A stretch of DNA of 64,000 nt, from NCBI GenBank assembly GCA_900766135.1, contig CAAFUF010000003.1, forward strand, positions 124,001-188,000, in the 5' to 3' direction. The notes beneath the pieces were generated by a model. That model was given only the letters and a program-made list of their open reading frames with translations. It was not told the DNA's origin and searched no databases. This DNA comes from Paenibacillaceae bacterium. Its GTDB lineage: Bacteria; Bacillota; Bacilli; Paenibacillales; Paenibacillaceae. The translations under genes and the position numbers were made by a program. Shown piece after piece: positions 32,368 through 40,742 of this stretch (its first letter is position 1; each line of letters starts with the position of its first letter).

Positions 32368-32399
32368 TGATCGGCAAAACCAGTTCTCATCAATAACAA

Positions 32400-32441
32400 A
32401 ACGTCCGGACTCGCAAGCCTGCGGTACCGGACGCTTTTTTG
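32400..32441 (+). terminator. Rho-independent terminator of ldh
   Basis: Stem cgtccgg/ccggacg with an 18-base loop region, followed by six T. Confidence 0.82.
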
Positions 32442-32514
32442 TCATTTTATGCAGTTAACTACTATATTTCATGTCATTAAACGAGCGATGGGCACAGGTT
32501 GAACCGATTAACGA

Positions 32515-33759
32515 TTAATGCCCCGGCTGTACCTCATCCACATGTTTGACATGCTTATGATTCAAAGCGATAAACAGTACGGCAAGCAGCACGAAACCGG
32601 AGCCGACCAGAAATGGGACATGGGGGTTAAACCATTCGGCAAGCTTGCCGGCCATAAACGGCGCCACTGCCCCGCCCAAAAATCGCAAGAAGCTGTAAGC
32701 TGCCGAAGCCGTGGAACGCTCGACGGGCGAGGCGTTCATCACTGCGGTTGTAATCAACGTATTGTTGTTCCCAAGCAACGCCCCAGCGACGATGACGGCG
32801 GCGATGATGACCCATGGGATCTCCGTCCAAATCCCCATTGCCAGCAGCATGAGGGCGAACAGGAACAGCATCATTCCCATCGATTTCACCGTACCGAACT
32901 TTTCCTGGAGTTTAGGGGCGGTGAACACGGAAGTGATCGCCAGCAGAACTCCCCACGCCAGGAACACATACCCCAAACCATGTTCATCCAGCCCCATAAC
33001 GAACGGGGCATAAGCCATCAGCGTAAAGAAACCGATGTTGTAAAAGCAGGCGGTTAATCCCAATACGACGAGGGAACGGAAGCGCATGGCCCGAAACGGG
33101 GCCAGCAAGGAGGTGCGCGATGCTTTGGAACCCGCCTTCTCGGACGTTTTCGGCATGAGAATGCTGAGTCCGAGGAATGCAATGACCATCAGCCCGGCAA
33201 CGCCAAGGAATGGGCCGCGCCAGGAGATGGCGCCCAGCCAGCCGCCGACGAGCGGGCCAACCGAAATGCCGAGGCCAACCGCAGCTTCGTACAATATGAC
33301 CGCTTTGGCGGTCCCGCTGCCGGATAATGTGACGATGGCCGACAAGGCTGTAGCGACGAACAAAGCATTGCCGAGCCCCCAGCCGCCGCGCAGTCCGATA
33401 ATCGTCCACACGTCGCCGGCCATGCCGCCTAGCGCAGAGAACACCGCGATCACAACGATGCCGGCAAGCAGGGTCCACTTGATGCCGATGCGCGAGGAAA
33501 TCGCCCCAGTAATCAGCATGGCGACTGCCATCACGGCGTTATAGCTGGTGAACAGCAGCGTGACTTCGCTCGGCGAAGCGTTCAGGCTGTTTGCGATCGC
33601 CGGCAAGATCGGGTCAACCAATCCCAAGCCCATAAAAGCGATGATCGAGGCAAAAAAAACAGCCCAAACGGCTTTGGGTTGTTTGAATAGACTTGCGCTT
33701 TCGAGTTCCAAACGTTCTGTAGTTTCCCCAAAACTTGCTATTTTTGACGATGACGACAT
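32515..33759 (-). CDS. MFS transporter
   Basis: A 414-residue major facilitator with 12 predicted helices. The N-terminal half has the drug-exporter-like motif DPILPAIANSL and NAVMAVAMLITG. It is probably a proton-driven efflux protein; substrate unknown. The second gene of a CBS-MFS operon (gap 18 bases), whose promoter overlaps a dyad beside a divergent MarR regulator. AAGGAG precedes the ATG. Confidence 0.9.
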   Translation of the reverse strand: MSSSSKIASFGETTERLELESASLFKQPKAVWAVFFASIIAFMGLGLVDPILPAIANSLNASPSEVTLLFTSYNAVMAVAMLITGAISSRIGIKWTLLAGIVVIAVFSALGGMAGDVWTIIGLRGGWGLGNALFVATALSAIVTLSGSGTAKAVILYEAAVGLGISVGPLVGGWLGAISWRGPFLGVAGLMVIAFLGLSILMPKTSEKAGSKASRTSLLAPFRAMRFRSLVVLGLTACFYNIGFFTLMAYAPFVMGLDEHGLGYVFLAWGVLLAITSVFTAPKLQEKFGTVKSMGMMLFLFALMLLAMGIWTEIPWVIIAAVIVAGALLGNNNTLITTAVMNASPVERSTASAAYSFLRFLGGAVAPFMAGKLAEWFNPHVPFLVGSGFVLLAVLFIALNHKHVKHVDEVQPGH

Positions 33760-33777
33760 AAAGACTCCTTCCCCGGG

Positions 33778-34233
33778 TTATAAGAAAGATTTAAAGGAAT
33801 GCCTGATCACATCTCCCCGGCTGATGATTCCGACCAGCACTCCGTTGCGTTCGACCGGAAGCTTCTTGATTTGCTTCTTCCCCAGAATCGCTGCAATGTT
33901 CTCAATTTCCTCATCCCATGAAACGGTATACACTTTCTTTTTGCCGATCTCTTTGACATTGAGGTCAAGCAGCCGCTGAGCTCGCTGTTCAAAGTCCTCC
34001 TGATCCCCTTTGAAAACGGCGACGTAATAAATCGAATCCACGACGACGTCGCGATGTTTGCCAATGTAACGCATAATATCGCCGTCGCTGATATAAGACA
34101 CGATTTCATTGCGTTCGTTGACGACCGGAAGCCCGCTGATGCGATATTCCATGAACCTCTCGATGACGGAGCGTACCGTATCGGTCTCCTTGACTTTGTA
34201 TACCTGCTTAATCATGATCTCATGCGCTTGCAT
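33778..34233 (-). CDS. CBS-domain pair protein
   Basis: A 151-residue protein made of two CBS motifs (about 2-60 and 90-148: AHEIMIKQVYKVKETDTV...ISDGDIMRYI; KKVYTVSWDEEIENIAAIL...GIISRGDVIRH), a module that usually binds adenine nucleotides. No other domain is attached, so it probably works on a partner; the MFS protein encoded downstream is the obvious candidate. An ATG at 34248 precedes the AGGGGG site; the ATG at 34233 lies 6 bases after it and is preferred. Confidence 0.88.
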   Translation of the reverse strand: MQAHEIMIKQVYKVKETDTVRSVIERFMEYRISGLPVVNERNEIVSYISDGDIMRYIGKHRDVVVDSIYYVAVFKGDQEDFEQRAQRLLDLNVKEIGKKKVYTVSWDEEIENIAAILGKKQIKKLPVERNGVLVGIISRGDVIRHSFKSFL

Positions 34234-34256
34234 GCATATCCCCCTCATATAATTGT

Positions 34257-34284
34257 ATTATACAACTACATAAATTGTTGTCAA
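34257..34284 (-). promoter_or_regulatory. Promoter with MarR-like operator for the CBS-MFS operon
   Basis: Perfect TTGACA (34284-34279) and TATAAT (34262-34257) with a 16-bp spacer on the minus strand. The imperfect dyad acaac-n10-gttgt (34262-34281) covers the spacer, so a bound protein would block polymerase. Confidence 0.75.
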
Positions 34285-34401
34285 TTGCTCCGAATGCGTT
34301 TTAAAGCGCTTCCCCTTCGCCCCGGCCCGCATTCATTTATTTTCATGCCCATTCTATGATACGATAAACTTATCCTATTTGGCAGTGAGGTATTCGAAAT
34401 C

Positions 34402-34836
34402 ATGGATGAAAAATCGCTTGAAACCATTGAACTGGAGATGGCCGTACTCTACCGGCGCATCACTACCGTGACCGCTTCCCGGAAATACGGGAATTTGGAC
34501 CGCTCCGCCTACCTGCTGTTGCATCGGATCGGCGCCCGCGGCGCGGTTGGCGTCAAGTCGTTGGCCGACGAGTTTCAACTGGACATTTCTACCGTCAGCC
34601 GCCAAGCTGCTGCGCTCGAGCAAAAAGGCTATGTGCGGCGAATTCCGGATCCGGCGGATCGCCGCGCTTTTTTCATGGAGATCACGGAGCTCGGCGCCAA
34701 GGAGTATGCGGACTATAAGGCAAGCCGGTTAGCGCGAATTCGCGAATTGCTGGCAGACTGGCCCGAGGAAGAGAAGGAAACCTTTGCCGTCTTGCTGCAA
34801 AAATTCAATCGAGCGTTGTTGAATTCCAATTCCTGA
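34402..34836 (+). CDS. MarR family transcriptional regulator
   Basis: A 144-residue MarR-type winged helix regulator, with the recognition region about 50-85 (ADEFQLDISTVSRQAAALEQK) and the DPADRRAFFM wing. N- and C-terminal helices would dimerise. It is divergent from the CBS-MFS operon, whose promoter carries a dyad between the -35 and -10, so it most likely represses that operon and is released by a transported toxic compound. A GTGAGG site precedes the ATG. Confidence 0.9.
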   Translation: MDEKSLETIELEMAVLYRRITTVTASRKYGNLDRSAYLLLHRIGARGAVGVKSLADEFQLDISTVSRQAAALEQKGYVRRIPDPADRRAFFMEITELGAKEYADYKASRLARIRELLADWPEEEKETFAVLLQKFNRALLNSNS

Positions 34837-34893
34837 ATCGGCCTGATTAGTTTACATAATATTTGTTACGTCAATCTATTGGAGGTTACCCTG

Positions 34894-35550
34894 ATGAATG
34901 ATATCGATATGCCAGTTGAAATCGTCGAACGCGCCGAAACGCCCCGAGGCGAAATCCAGCTGCAGCGCCGCGGCGATGAATACGAAATCATCAGCAACGG
35001 CACCTTTCTGATGGCTACGTATAACGGCGAGTCGGAGCGCCTGCTGGTCCGCCGCGCACTGGAGCTGGTTCCCTCTCCGGACCGTGTCCTGATCGGCGGA
35101 CTTGGCGTCGGCTTCTCGCTGCAGGAAGCGCTTTGCGACCCCCGCGTGCGGGAAGCGACCGTGGTGGAGATCGAAGCCAAAGTGATCGAATGGAACCGGT
35201 CCGAATTGACTCATGTGAACGGCCATGCCCTTGAGCATGCGAAGACGCGGTTGATCCAAGCGGATCTTGTCGCCTGGATTCGCGAGACGCAGGAGTCTTT
35301 TGACCTGATCTGCCTCGATATCGACAACGGCCCGGATTGGAAAGTGTTCGACGACAACGCTTCGTTGTATGATGAAGCCGGTTTGTCGGCGCTGCGCCGA
35401 CGGTTGCGGCCCGGCGGGTGCTTGTCGTTCTGGAGCGCCACTCCCTCTCCTGATTTCGCCCTGCGGCTGCGGGAAGCGTTCGGGAATGTGGAGATTCGCG
35501 AAGTCCCGCAAACTCACGGGGATCCGGATTATATTTTTTACGTGCGTTAA
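34894..35550 (+). CDS. Spermidine-synthase-like methyltransferase-fold protein
   Basis: A 218-residue protein with the Rossmann fold of polyamine aminopropyltransferases. The binding loop is LIGGLGVGFSLQEAL (about 72-86), then the acidic VVEIEAKVIEW, and LICLDIDNGPDW in place of the catalytic DxxD region. The N-terminal beta domain is short and the polyamine-pocket aspartates differ, so spermidine synthesis is not assured. Start at ATG 34894, 7 bases after GGAGGT; a TTG upstream is inside that site. It precedes xerS by 30 bases. Confidence 0.85.
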   Translation: MNDIDMPVEIVERAETPRGEIQLQRRGDEYEIISNGTFLMATYNGESERLLVRRALELVPSPDRVLIGGLGVGFSLQEALCDPRVREATVVEIEAKVIEWNRSELTHVNGHALEHAKTRLIQADLVAWIRETQESFDLICLDIDNGPDWKVFDDNASLYDEAGLSALRRRLRPGGCLSFWSATPSPDFALRLREAFGNVEIREVPQTHGDPDYIFYVR

Positions 35551-35580
35551 CAAGAACCCGGAAAGTCTGGAGGGAACGAC

Positions 35581-36663
35581 ATGAATATCCAAAAAGCCAT
35601 CGATCGCCGGAAGCTGGACGAGAAAGTCGTACACATGCCTTGGTTCGTACAGCAGTTTATCGATTACAAACTGCCTGACCTCTCCCCTTCTACGCTGCTG
35701 GAATACGTGCGGGACTACGAGCAGTTCTTCGGCTGGCTCCGCGCGGAAGGATTATCGGCGGCGGAGACGAACGCCCAGGTTACGCTCCTGGAATTGGAGA
35801 CGCTGCATATGGAGAGCATTGTGGGTTACCGGCTTCACTTGACCACGCGGACCGAGAGCACCAACTCCAAAATTACGGTGTCGCGAAAAATGTCGTCGTT
35901 GCGCTCGTTATTTCACTATTTGAGCCAAATTGCCGAGGACGAAAACTTCTACCCGCTTTTGAAACGAAATATCATGGCCAAAGTGGAAATCAAACGCATT
36001 CATAAACCCAAAGATACGGCAGCCAAGCTAAAGGGCAAAATTTTGGAAGAAGACGAGTTGACCGAATTCATCGCCTACATCGCTGAGGGTTATGGACAGG
36101 ACGTTGCGGATAACAAGCAGGCGCTGTATGCCTATGAACTGAATAAGGAACGCGATGCGTGCATTGTCAGCCTGATCCTGAATTCCGGATTGCGCGTCTC
36201 CGAAGTCGTCAACCTGAATGTGGACGACCTGGACCTCGCGAATAAGCTCATCTACGTCTACCGGAAAGGCAATAACGACGAATCGTTCAAAACCCCCGTT
36301 TACTTTCGGGAGCAATCCAAAGATGATCTAGCCGCCTATATGACGCTCCGGCAAACGCGGTACCGGACGCCGAAACGGGAAAAGGCACTGTTTGTGGCCG
36401 TCCCGAACGGACAAAAGGAAGGCAAACGGATGACCAAACGCGCGATTCAAGCGATGATCATCAAGTACGCCAAACGATTCGGCAAGCCGTATCTCACGGT
36501 CCATAAGCTGCGGCATTCCTTCGCTACCGACTATTATTTGCAAAACGACATTTACAAGACCAAGGAGCAGCTCGGCCACGCCTCGACGGAAACGACCGAA
36601 GTGTATGCCCACCTCACCGATAAAACGATGTCCGAGGCGATTGAACGCCGGGTCAGCGGTTAA
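35581..36663 (+). CDS. xerS: Tyrosine recombinase XerS
   Basis: A 360-residue tyrosine recombinase. The N-terminal core-binding domain covers about 15-145; the catalytic residues are R205 (SGLRVSE), K229, H308/R311 (HKLRHSF), H333 (LGHAS) and nucleophile Y342. Its length and the insert near 150-185 fit the single-subunit XerS type, which resolves chromosome dimers at a dif site, rather than the shorter XerC/XerD. No dif-like site or phage gene is near, so it is a housekeeping recombinase, not an integrase. GGAGG precedes the ATG. Confidence 0.9.
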   Translation: MNIQKAIDRRKLDEKVVHMPWFVQQFIDYKLPDLSPSTLLEYVRDYEQFFGWLRAEGLSAAETNAQVTLLELETLHMESIVGYRLHLTTRTESTNSKITVSRKMSSLRSLFHYLSQIAEDENFYPLLKRNIMAKVEIKRIHKPKDTAAKLKGKILEEDELTEFIAYIAEGYGQDVADNKQALYAYELNKERDACIVSLILNSGLRVSEVVNLNVDDLDLANKLIYVYRKGNNDESFKTPVYFREQSKDDLAAYMTLRQTRYRTPKREKALFVAVPNGQKEGKRMTKRAIQAMIIKYAKRFGKPYLTVHKLRHSFATDYYLQNDIYKTKEQLGHASTETTEVYAHLTDKTMSEAIERRVSG

Positions 36664-36705
36664 CGTTTAACCTCCCCGCCCAACGCTTTGGGCCTGCTTA
36701 AAATG

Positions 36706-36744
36706 AAGAGGACTTCCCTGCAGTTTATGCAGGAAAGTCCTCTT
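36706..36744. terminator. Bidirectional terminator between xerS and mobB
   Basis: Stem aagaggactt(c)cctgca/tgcagga(a)agtcctctt around a 6-base loop, T-rich on both sides. Confidence 0.78.
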
Positions 36745-36749
36745 TGCGT

Positions 36750-37247
36750 TTAGGCGTCTATATCCCGTCTCATCCGGATGAATTCGGCGATTTGTTCGAT
36801 CTCGTCGCGTTGAAACCGGCGCGGACCGGCCCCGCTGGCAGGAAAGTCGGCGTCCTTCTGGATAATGGCGCAGACCCGGCTCAATTCCCGTATCAACGGC
36901 TCGTCCTCCGCGGAGCGCAACATCACCATTTTCGGATAAGTTTCCTGCTTGAAGCCTTCAACCAAAATCAGGTCATAACCGGCAAAATGCTCGATCAGCT
37001 CGGCAAGCGACGTCTCCCTCTCTTCGAAGATCGCCGTCCGCCAAGGTGATGTAACCGCGGCCGCCGCCGCTCCCGCTTCCCGATGTCGGAACGAATCGGT
37101 GCCCTCCCGATCGGCATCGAACCCATGCAGGTCGTGTTTGATCACGGCCACACGAAGATTCATGCCATTAAATAACTTGGCCAACCGAGTGATTAACGTC
37201 GTTTTCCCGCTGTTCTTATACCCAACGATTTGGATAACCGGTGCCAC
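36750..37247 (-). CDS. mobB: Molybdopterin-guanine dinucleotide biosynthesis protein B
   Basis: A 165-residue P-loop GTPase, motif GYKNSGKTT (9-17), with the family sequences VAVIKHDLHGFD and DLILVEGFKQETYPK. MobB helps MobA attach GMP to the molybdenum cofactor. GTG start with GAGGGA upstream. The last gene of the pyrK-pyrD-lpdD-like-moeA-mobB operon; a mobA is not in the window. Confidence 0.94.
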   Translation of the reverse strand: MAPVIQIVGYKNSGKTTLITRLAKLFNGMNLRVAVIKHDLHGFDADREGTDSFRHREAGAAAAAVTSPWRTAIFEERETSLAELIEHFAGYDLILVEGFKQETYPKMVMLRSAEDEPLIRELSRVCAIIQKDADFPASGAGPRRFQRDEIEQIAEFIRMRRDIDA

Positions 37248-37282
37248 GTTTGTTCCCTCCTTCGTTCATGCAACAGCGACAA

Positions 37283-38542
37283 TTACTTAGGCAGCTTCAG
37301 TACGGTCACTTTCCGGCCCGCTTCCATCCCCGTATTGGAAGGAGGAATGACGATCAACGCATCGCTGTCCTTGATCGTAATCATCACCCCGGATTCATCC
37401 AGCTCAGCCGGTAGGGCGTAAAGCTTGCCTTCCCGAACCTCCAAACGGCCGCGCACGAACCGGGTAAAGTTGTTGATTTTGGCGTAGGGACGTGCCAGTT
37501 CCGCGGTTAACTCGGTCAGAAACGGCTGGGGAATCCCCAGCATCCGGCCGAGCGCCGGTCGAACGAACAGCTCGAAGCCAACAAAACAAGCTCCAGGGTT
37601 GCCGGATAACGCAAACAGCAGCTTGTCGTCTTTCACCGCGGCGGTAGTTACGCTTCCCGGGCGCATCGTTACTTTGTTGAACAGCATATCCACGCTGTCC
37701 CCTGACACCAAATCCGCCATGATATCGTAGTCGCCCACCGACACTCCGCCCGTTGTAACGACCAGGTCGTAGTTGGCGAATGCCGTTTCCACCTGCGCTT
37801 TGGCTTGGGCCAAGTCATCTTCGATCGCCTCGAACAGAATCGGCTCGCCGCCCGCTTCGAGGATTTGGCTGTACAGCATATACGTGTTGCTGTTGCGGAT
37901 TCGGCCGTCCTGCAGCGGTTCATCCACGCGCAGCAGCTCGGAACCTGTGGAGAATACCGCGATCCGCGGGCGCTTCCTGACCGGAACCCGGTGAATGCCA
38001 AACGTGGCCAACACAGAGATTTCCCCGGCCGTCAGCTTGCGCCCCGCCTCAAGAATCACGTCGCCCTTTGCCAGCTCCAGGCCTATCGGCGTAATATTTT
38101 TGCCCGGTGCGATTTCACGGATCAGGCGGATCTGGGTTTTGCCTGCCTCTACCACGGACTCGGTCATTTCGAACATGACCACGGCGTCCGCTTCATCGGG
38201 AACTTTGGCTCCCGTCATAATGCGGGCGGCCTGCCCCGGCTTCAACTGCACCTTCGGAACGGATCCGGCGGGAATCTCGTCCACGACTTCCAGCAGCACG
38301 GGCTGTCCCGCATGGCAACCTGCTGTATCGCCGCTCAGGATGGCGAACCCGTCCATGCCCGACCGGCGGAAATGCGGATAAGGGTGCGGCGCAGCGATCG
38401 GCTCCGCCAAGATCCGGCCGTATGCTTCCGGCAGCGAAACGGTCTCGGTTTCCGTTTCCTTGGCGTAGGGCATGATTTTTGCCTGTGCTTCGGCTACTTG
38501 CAGCGCCTTGCGGCGAAATTTATCCTGATCTGCTTCTTTCAT
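37283..38542 (-). CDS. moeA: Molybdopterin molybdotransferase MoeA
   Basis: A 419-residue MoeA/gephyrin-like enzyme inserting molybdenum into adenylated molybdopterin. Domain order is MoeA N (about 10-165, FRRSGMDGFA), the molybdopterin-binding domain (about 180-320, STGSEL and TTGGVSVGDYD) and a C-terminal domain with LSGNPGACFVGFELF. The ATG overlaps the stop of the LpdD-like gene (ATGA), so translation is coupled. mobB follows after 35 bases. Other molybdenum-cofactor genes (moaABC, modABC) are not in the window. Confidence 0.95.
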   Translation of the reverse strand: MKEADQDKFRRKALQVAEAQAKIMPYAKETETETVSLPEAYGRILAEPIAAPHPYPHFRRSGMDGFAILSGDTAGCHAGQPVLLEVVDEIPAGSVPKVQLKPGQAARIMTGAKVPDEADAVVMFEMTESVVEAGKTQIRLIREIAPGKNITPIGLELAKGDVILEAGRKLTAGEISVLATFGIHRVPVRKRPRIAVFSTGSELLRVDEPLQDGRIRNSNTYMLYSQILEAGGEPILFEAIEDDLAQAKAQVETAFANYDLVVTTGGVSVGDYDIMADLVSGDSVDMLFNKVTMRPGSVTTAAVKDDKLLFALSGNPGACFVGFELFVRPALGRMLGIPQPFLTELTAELARPYAKINNFTRFVRGRLEVREGKLYALPAELDESGVMITIKDSDALIVIPPSNTGMEAGRKVTVLKLPK

Positions 38543-38883
38543 TGCCGTTCCGCTCCATTCCCCTGCTGCTCCAGCAAATATTGATCCAACATCTCGGAGG
38601 TTTGTCTTGCGATCTCCCTAATTTCTTCTTTGCTTAAGTTGTCGTAATGGATTCCCATCACCATGGTGACGGTTCGGCCTAACGCTGCCGATGCGCGGCG
38701 GGCATACTCCTCGCTTAAGGTGTGCTCTTTATGACCCGGTACGGCGGAGGTCATCGCTTCGGTTCCTTCCCCCGCCTTATAAGCGGTGGAGGCCGCGCCG
38801 ATATGCGAGACGCCGCCGGTCATCAGCAGCAGCAAATCGCGGCCGACCGGGATGGCTTCCAGCTTGATATCCTCAAATGACAA
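38539..38883 (-). CDS. LpdD-like protein (prenylated-flavin chaperone domain)
   Basis: A 114-residue protein resembling LpdD, the small partner of UbiD-type decarboxylases such as gallate decarboxylase. Features: VSHIGAASTAY, SAVPGHKEHTLSEEYARRA and a closing VMGIHYDNLSKEEI. I recognise the domain by these patterns only. In characterised systems LpdD helps maturation with prenylated FMN, but no UbiD or UbiX gene is present. Here it lies between pyrD and moeA, overlapping moeA by 4 bases, which hints at a link to flavin or cofactor handling. TTG start with AAGGAG 10 bases upstream. Confidence 0.65.
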   Translation of the reverse strand: MSFEDIKLEAIPVGRDLLLLMTGGVSHIGAASTAYKAGEGTEAMTSAVPGHKEHTLSEEYARRASAALGRTVTMVMGIHYDNLSKEEIREIARQTSEMLDQYLLEQQGNGAERQ

Positions 38884-38921
38884 ATTGCCGCAACTCCTTC
38901 CACAACAGTATGCCCTTTATT

Positions 38922-39857
38922 TTATAGGATTCCGCGGATTTCGTCCAAGGTTTGGATCCCCTCGCGGCTCATCCAGGCGGTTAGATCATCGACCAGCTGT
39001 TCTCCCGCTCGGAGATTTACGAAGTTATGGGTACCCACCTGAACGACGGCGGCGCCGACCATGATGAATTCCACGATGTCCTCCGCGCAGCTGATGCCTC
39101 CCATCCCCATCACCGGGAAGGTCACGGCTTGGCAGACTTGATGCACCATCCGCAAGGCGATCGGCTTGATCGCCGGTCCGGACAGGCCTGCGTACAGGTT
39201 GTTGAAGAAGCTCCGCCGCTTATGAATGTCGATCTTCATCGCCGAAAACGTATTGATCAGCGATACGCCGTCCGCTTGTTCCTCCTGGCACATCACGGCC
39301 ATGCCGACGATATCCTCGGCGTTCGGCGACAGCTTGACGACCAGCGGCAGCGTTGTTGCTGCCCGGACTTCGCGAACGACCTGCCGGGCGATGTCCGTCT
39401 TGATCCCGTACGCCATGCCGCCCGCCTTGACGTTCGGGCAGGAAATATTCAGCTCGATCATATCGACGGCGGCGGTTCGGCCTTCCCGCTTCCGCCAAGC
39501 CGCATCCTCATTAATGAGTCTGGCGCCTTCCACATATTCTTCGATCGTATTTCCGCCCAAATTCACGATCCGCGCTAAGTCGAGCGTCTCCCACCGCGGA
39601 CATTCCTCGCGCAGGAAAGCAGCTACGCCCGGATTTTCCAACCCGACGCTGTTTAACATACCGGACGCCGTTTCGGCGACCCGAACTCCGTCGTTCCCCG
39701 CTTTCGGGTGAAGCGTCAGTCCTTTGCCGGACAGTCCGCCAAGCTTGTTGATATCGTAAATGGCACCATACTCCTTACCGAAGCCAAACGTCCCGGAAGC
39801 CATGACGATCGGGTTCTTCAGGGAAACGCCTGCGAGGTTGCACGTTAAATCCATCAT
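38922..39857 (-). CDS. pyrD: Dihydroorotate dehydrogenase, class 1B catalytic subunit
   Basis: A 311-residue FMN-dependent dehydrogenase, the fourth step of pyrimidine synthesis. ASGTFGFGKEY opens the barrel; the catalytic Cys is in ELNISCPNVK; the FMN-phosphate motif is VMGMGGISCAEDIVEF. The Cys base and the adjacent pyrK gene identify the NAD-linked heterotetramer (class 1B). It overlaps pyrK by 4 bases. Here it is in a small operon with pyrK rather than among other pyr genes. Confidence 0.96.
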   Translation of the reverse strand: MMDLTCNLAGVSLKNPIVMASGTFGFGKEYGAIYDINKLGGLSGKGLTLHPKAGNDGVRVAETASGMLNSVGLENPGVAAFLREECPRWETLDLARIVNLGGNTIEEYVEGARLINEDAAWRKREGRTAAVDMIELNISCPNVKAGGMAYGIKTDIARQVVREVRAATTLPLVVKLSPNAEDIVGMAVMCQEEQADGVSLINTFSAMKIDIHKRRSFFNNLYAGLSGPAIKPIALRMVHQVCQAVTFPVMGMGGISCAEDIVEFIMVGAAVVQVGTHNFVNLRAGEQLVDDLTAWMSREGIQTLDEIRGIL

Positions 39858-40549
39858 GCAAACACCACCTCCTCCGCCAAAAATACCGGCCCGTCGGCAC
39901 AGGCTTTCTTCCGTCCGTCTTTACATTTCACGCTGCACACGAGGCACGCCCCAATCCCGCAGGCCATACGGTTCTCCAGAGAGACGTATACTTTGGCCCG
40001 GCTGCCGCTTTGCGCCTGTTTGCGCTGGACGGCATGCAGCATCGGATGGGGCCCGCAGGCGATCACCGTATCATAATTCCGGAAGTCCACTTTGTCCAAG
40101 ATCGACCCGCCCACATCAACCGTAACGTTGCCTCGGGAGACGGCACGGAACTCCTCCACCATATAAGCCTCGCGGCTGAAGCCAAGGTATACGTCGGCCT
40201 CAGGCACTTCCCTTAGCGCATAATAAAACGGAGCGATGCCGATTCCTCCGCCAATAAATGCCGTCTTCCCTTCCATCCGCGGGAACCCGTTCCCAAACGG
40301 TCCGTCCAGCGTCAGCGAGTCGCCTGGCTTGAGTCCCGATATCAGCGCGGTTCCTTCCCCCGCAACCATGACCAGAAATTCAATTCGGTCTTCGGTGATA
40401 TCATAGATGCTGATTGGCCGGGACAATAACGGATAACGATCCCCGGCGCGCAGCATGTAGAACTGCCCCATATTCCCCGTAAACCGTCCTTGCGCCGTAA
40501 GCTTGAACACCCCATGCGCGACTTCTTGATTGGCCACTACCGTTGCCAT
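39854..40549 (-). CDS. pyrK: Dihydroorotate dehydrogenase electron-transfer subunit PyrK
   Basis: A 231-residue FAD/[2Fe-2S] protein. A ferredoxin-reductase-like FAD domain (PLLSRPISIYD, FAD contact; GGGIGIAPFYYAL, NAD-binding) is followed by a C-terminal cysteine cluster CGIGACLVC...C for the iron-sulphur centre. It passes electrons from PyrD to NAD. GAGGTGG precedes the ATG. It heads the operon that continues with pyrD, the LpdD-like gene, moeA and mobB. Confidence 0.95.
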   Translation of the reverse strand: MATVVANQEVAHGVFKLTAQGRFTGNMGQFYMLRAGDRYPLLSRPISIYDITEDRIEFLVMVAGEGTALISGLKPGDSLTLDGPFGNGFPRMEGKTAFIGGGIGIAPFYYALREVPEADVYLGFSREAYMVEEFRAVSRGNVTVDVGGSILDKVDFRNYDTVIACGPHPMLHAVQRKQAQSGSRAKVYVSLENRMACGIGACLVCSVKCKDGRKKACADGPVFLAEEVVFA

Positions 40550-40742
40550 GAATCCACCTCATCCCTTCGTTTATGCTTCATCAAAGGATGCAATTTTTCT
40601 CAAAGATCGTCTGTGACATTCCTCACAACTATGTGCAAGGTCGCAATTCGAAGCTTTTTTCTCGTTTTACAATCATTTTCTGCAAAAGTTAGGGAATACT
40701 AAAACGCAGCAGGTATAGTTTTGGGATGAAGGAGGACTTAAA

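Noticed and set aside
35581..36663. Tyrosine recombinase as sign of a phage or integrative element
   Set aside because: The protein fits the housekeeping XerS type; there is no excisionase, att repeat, tRNA or phage gene nearby.
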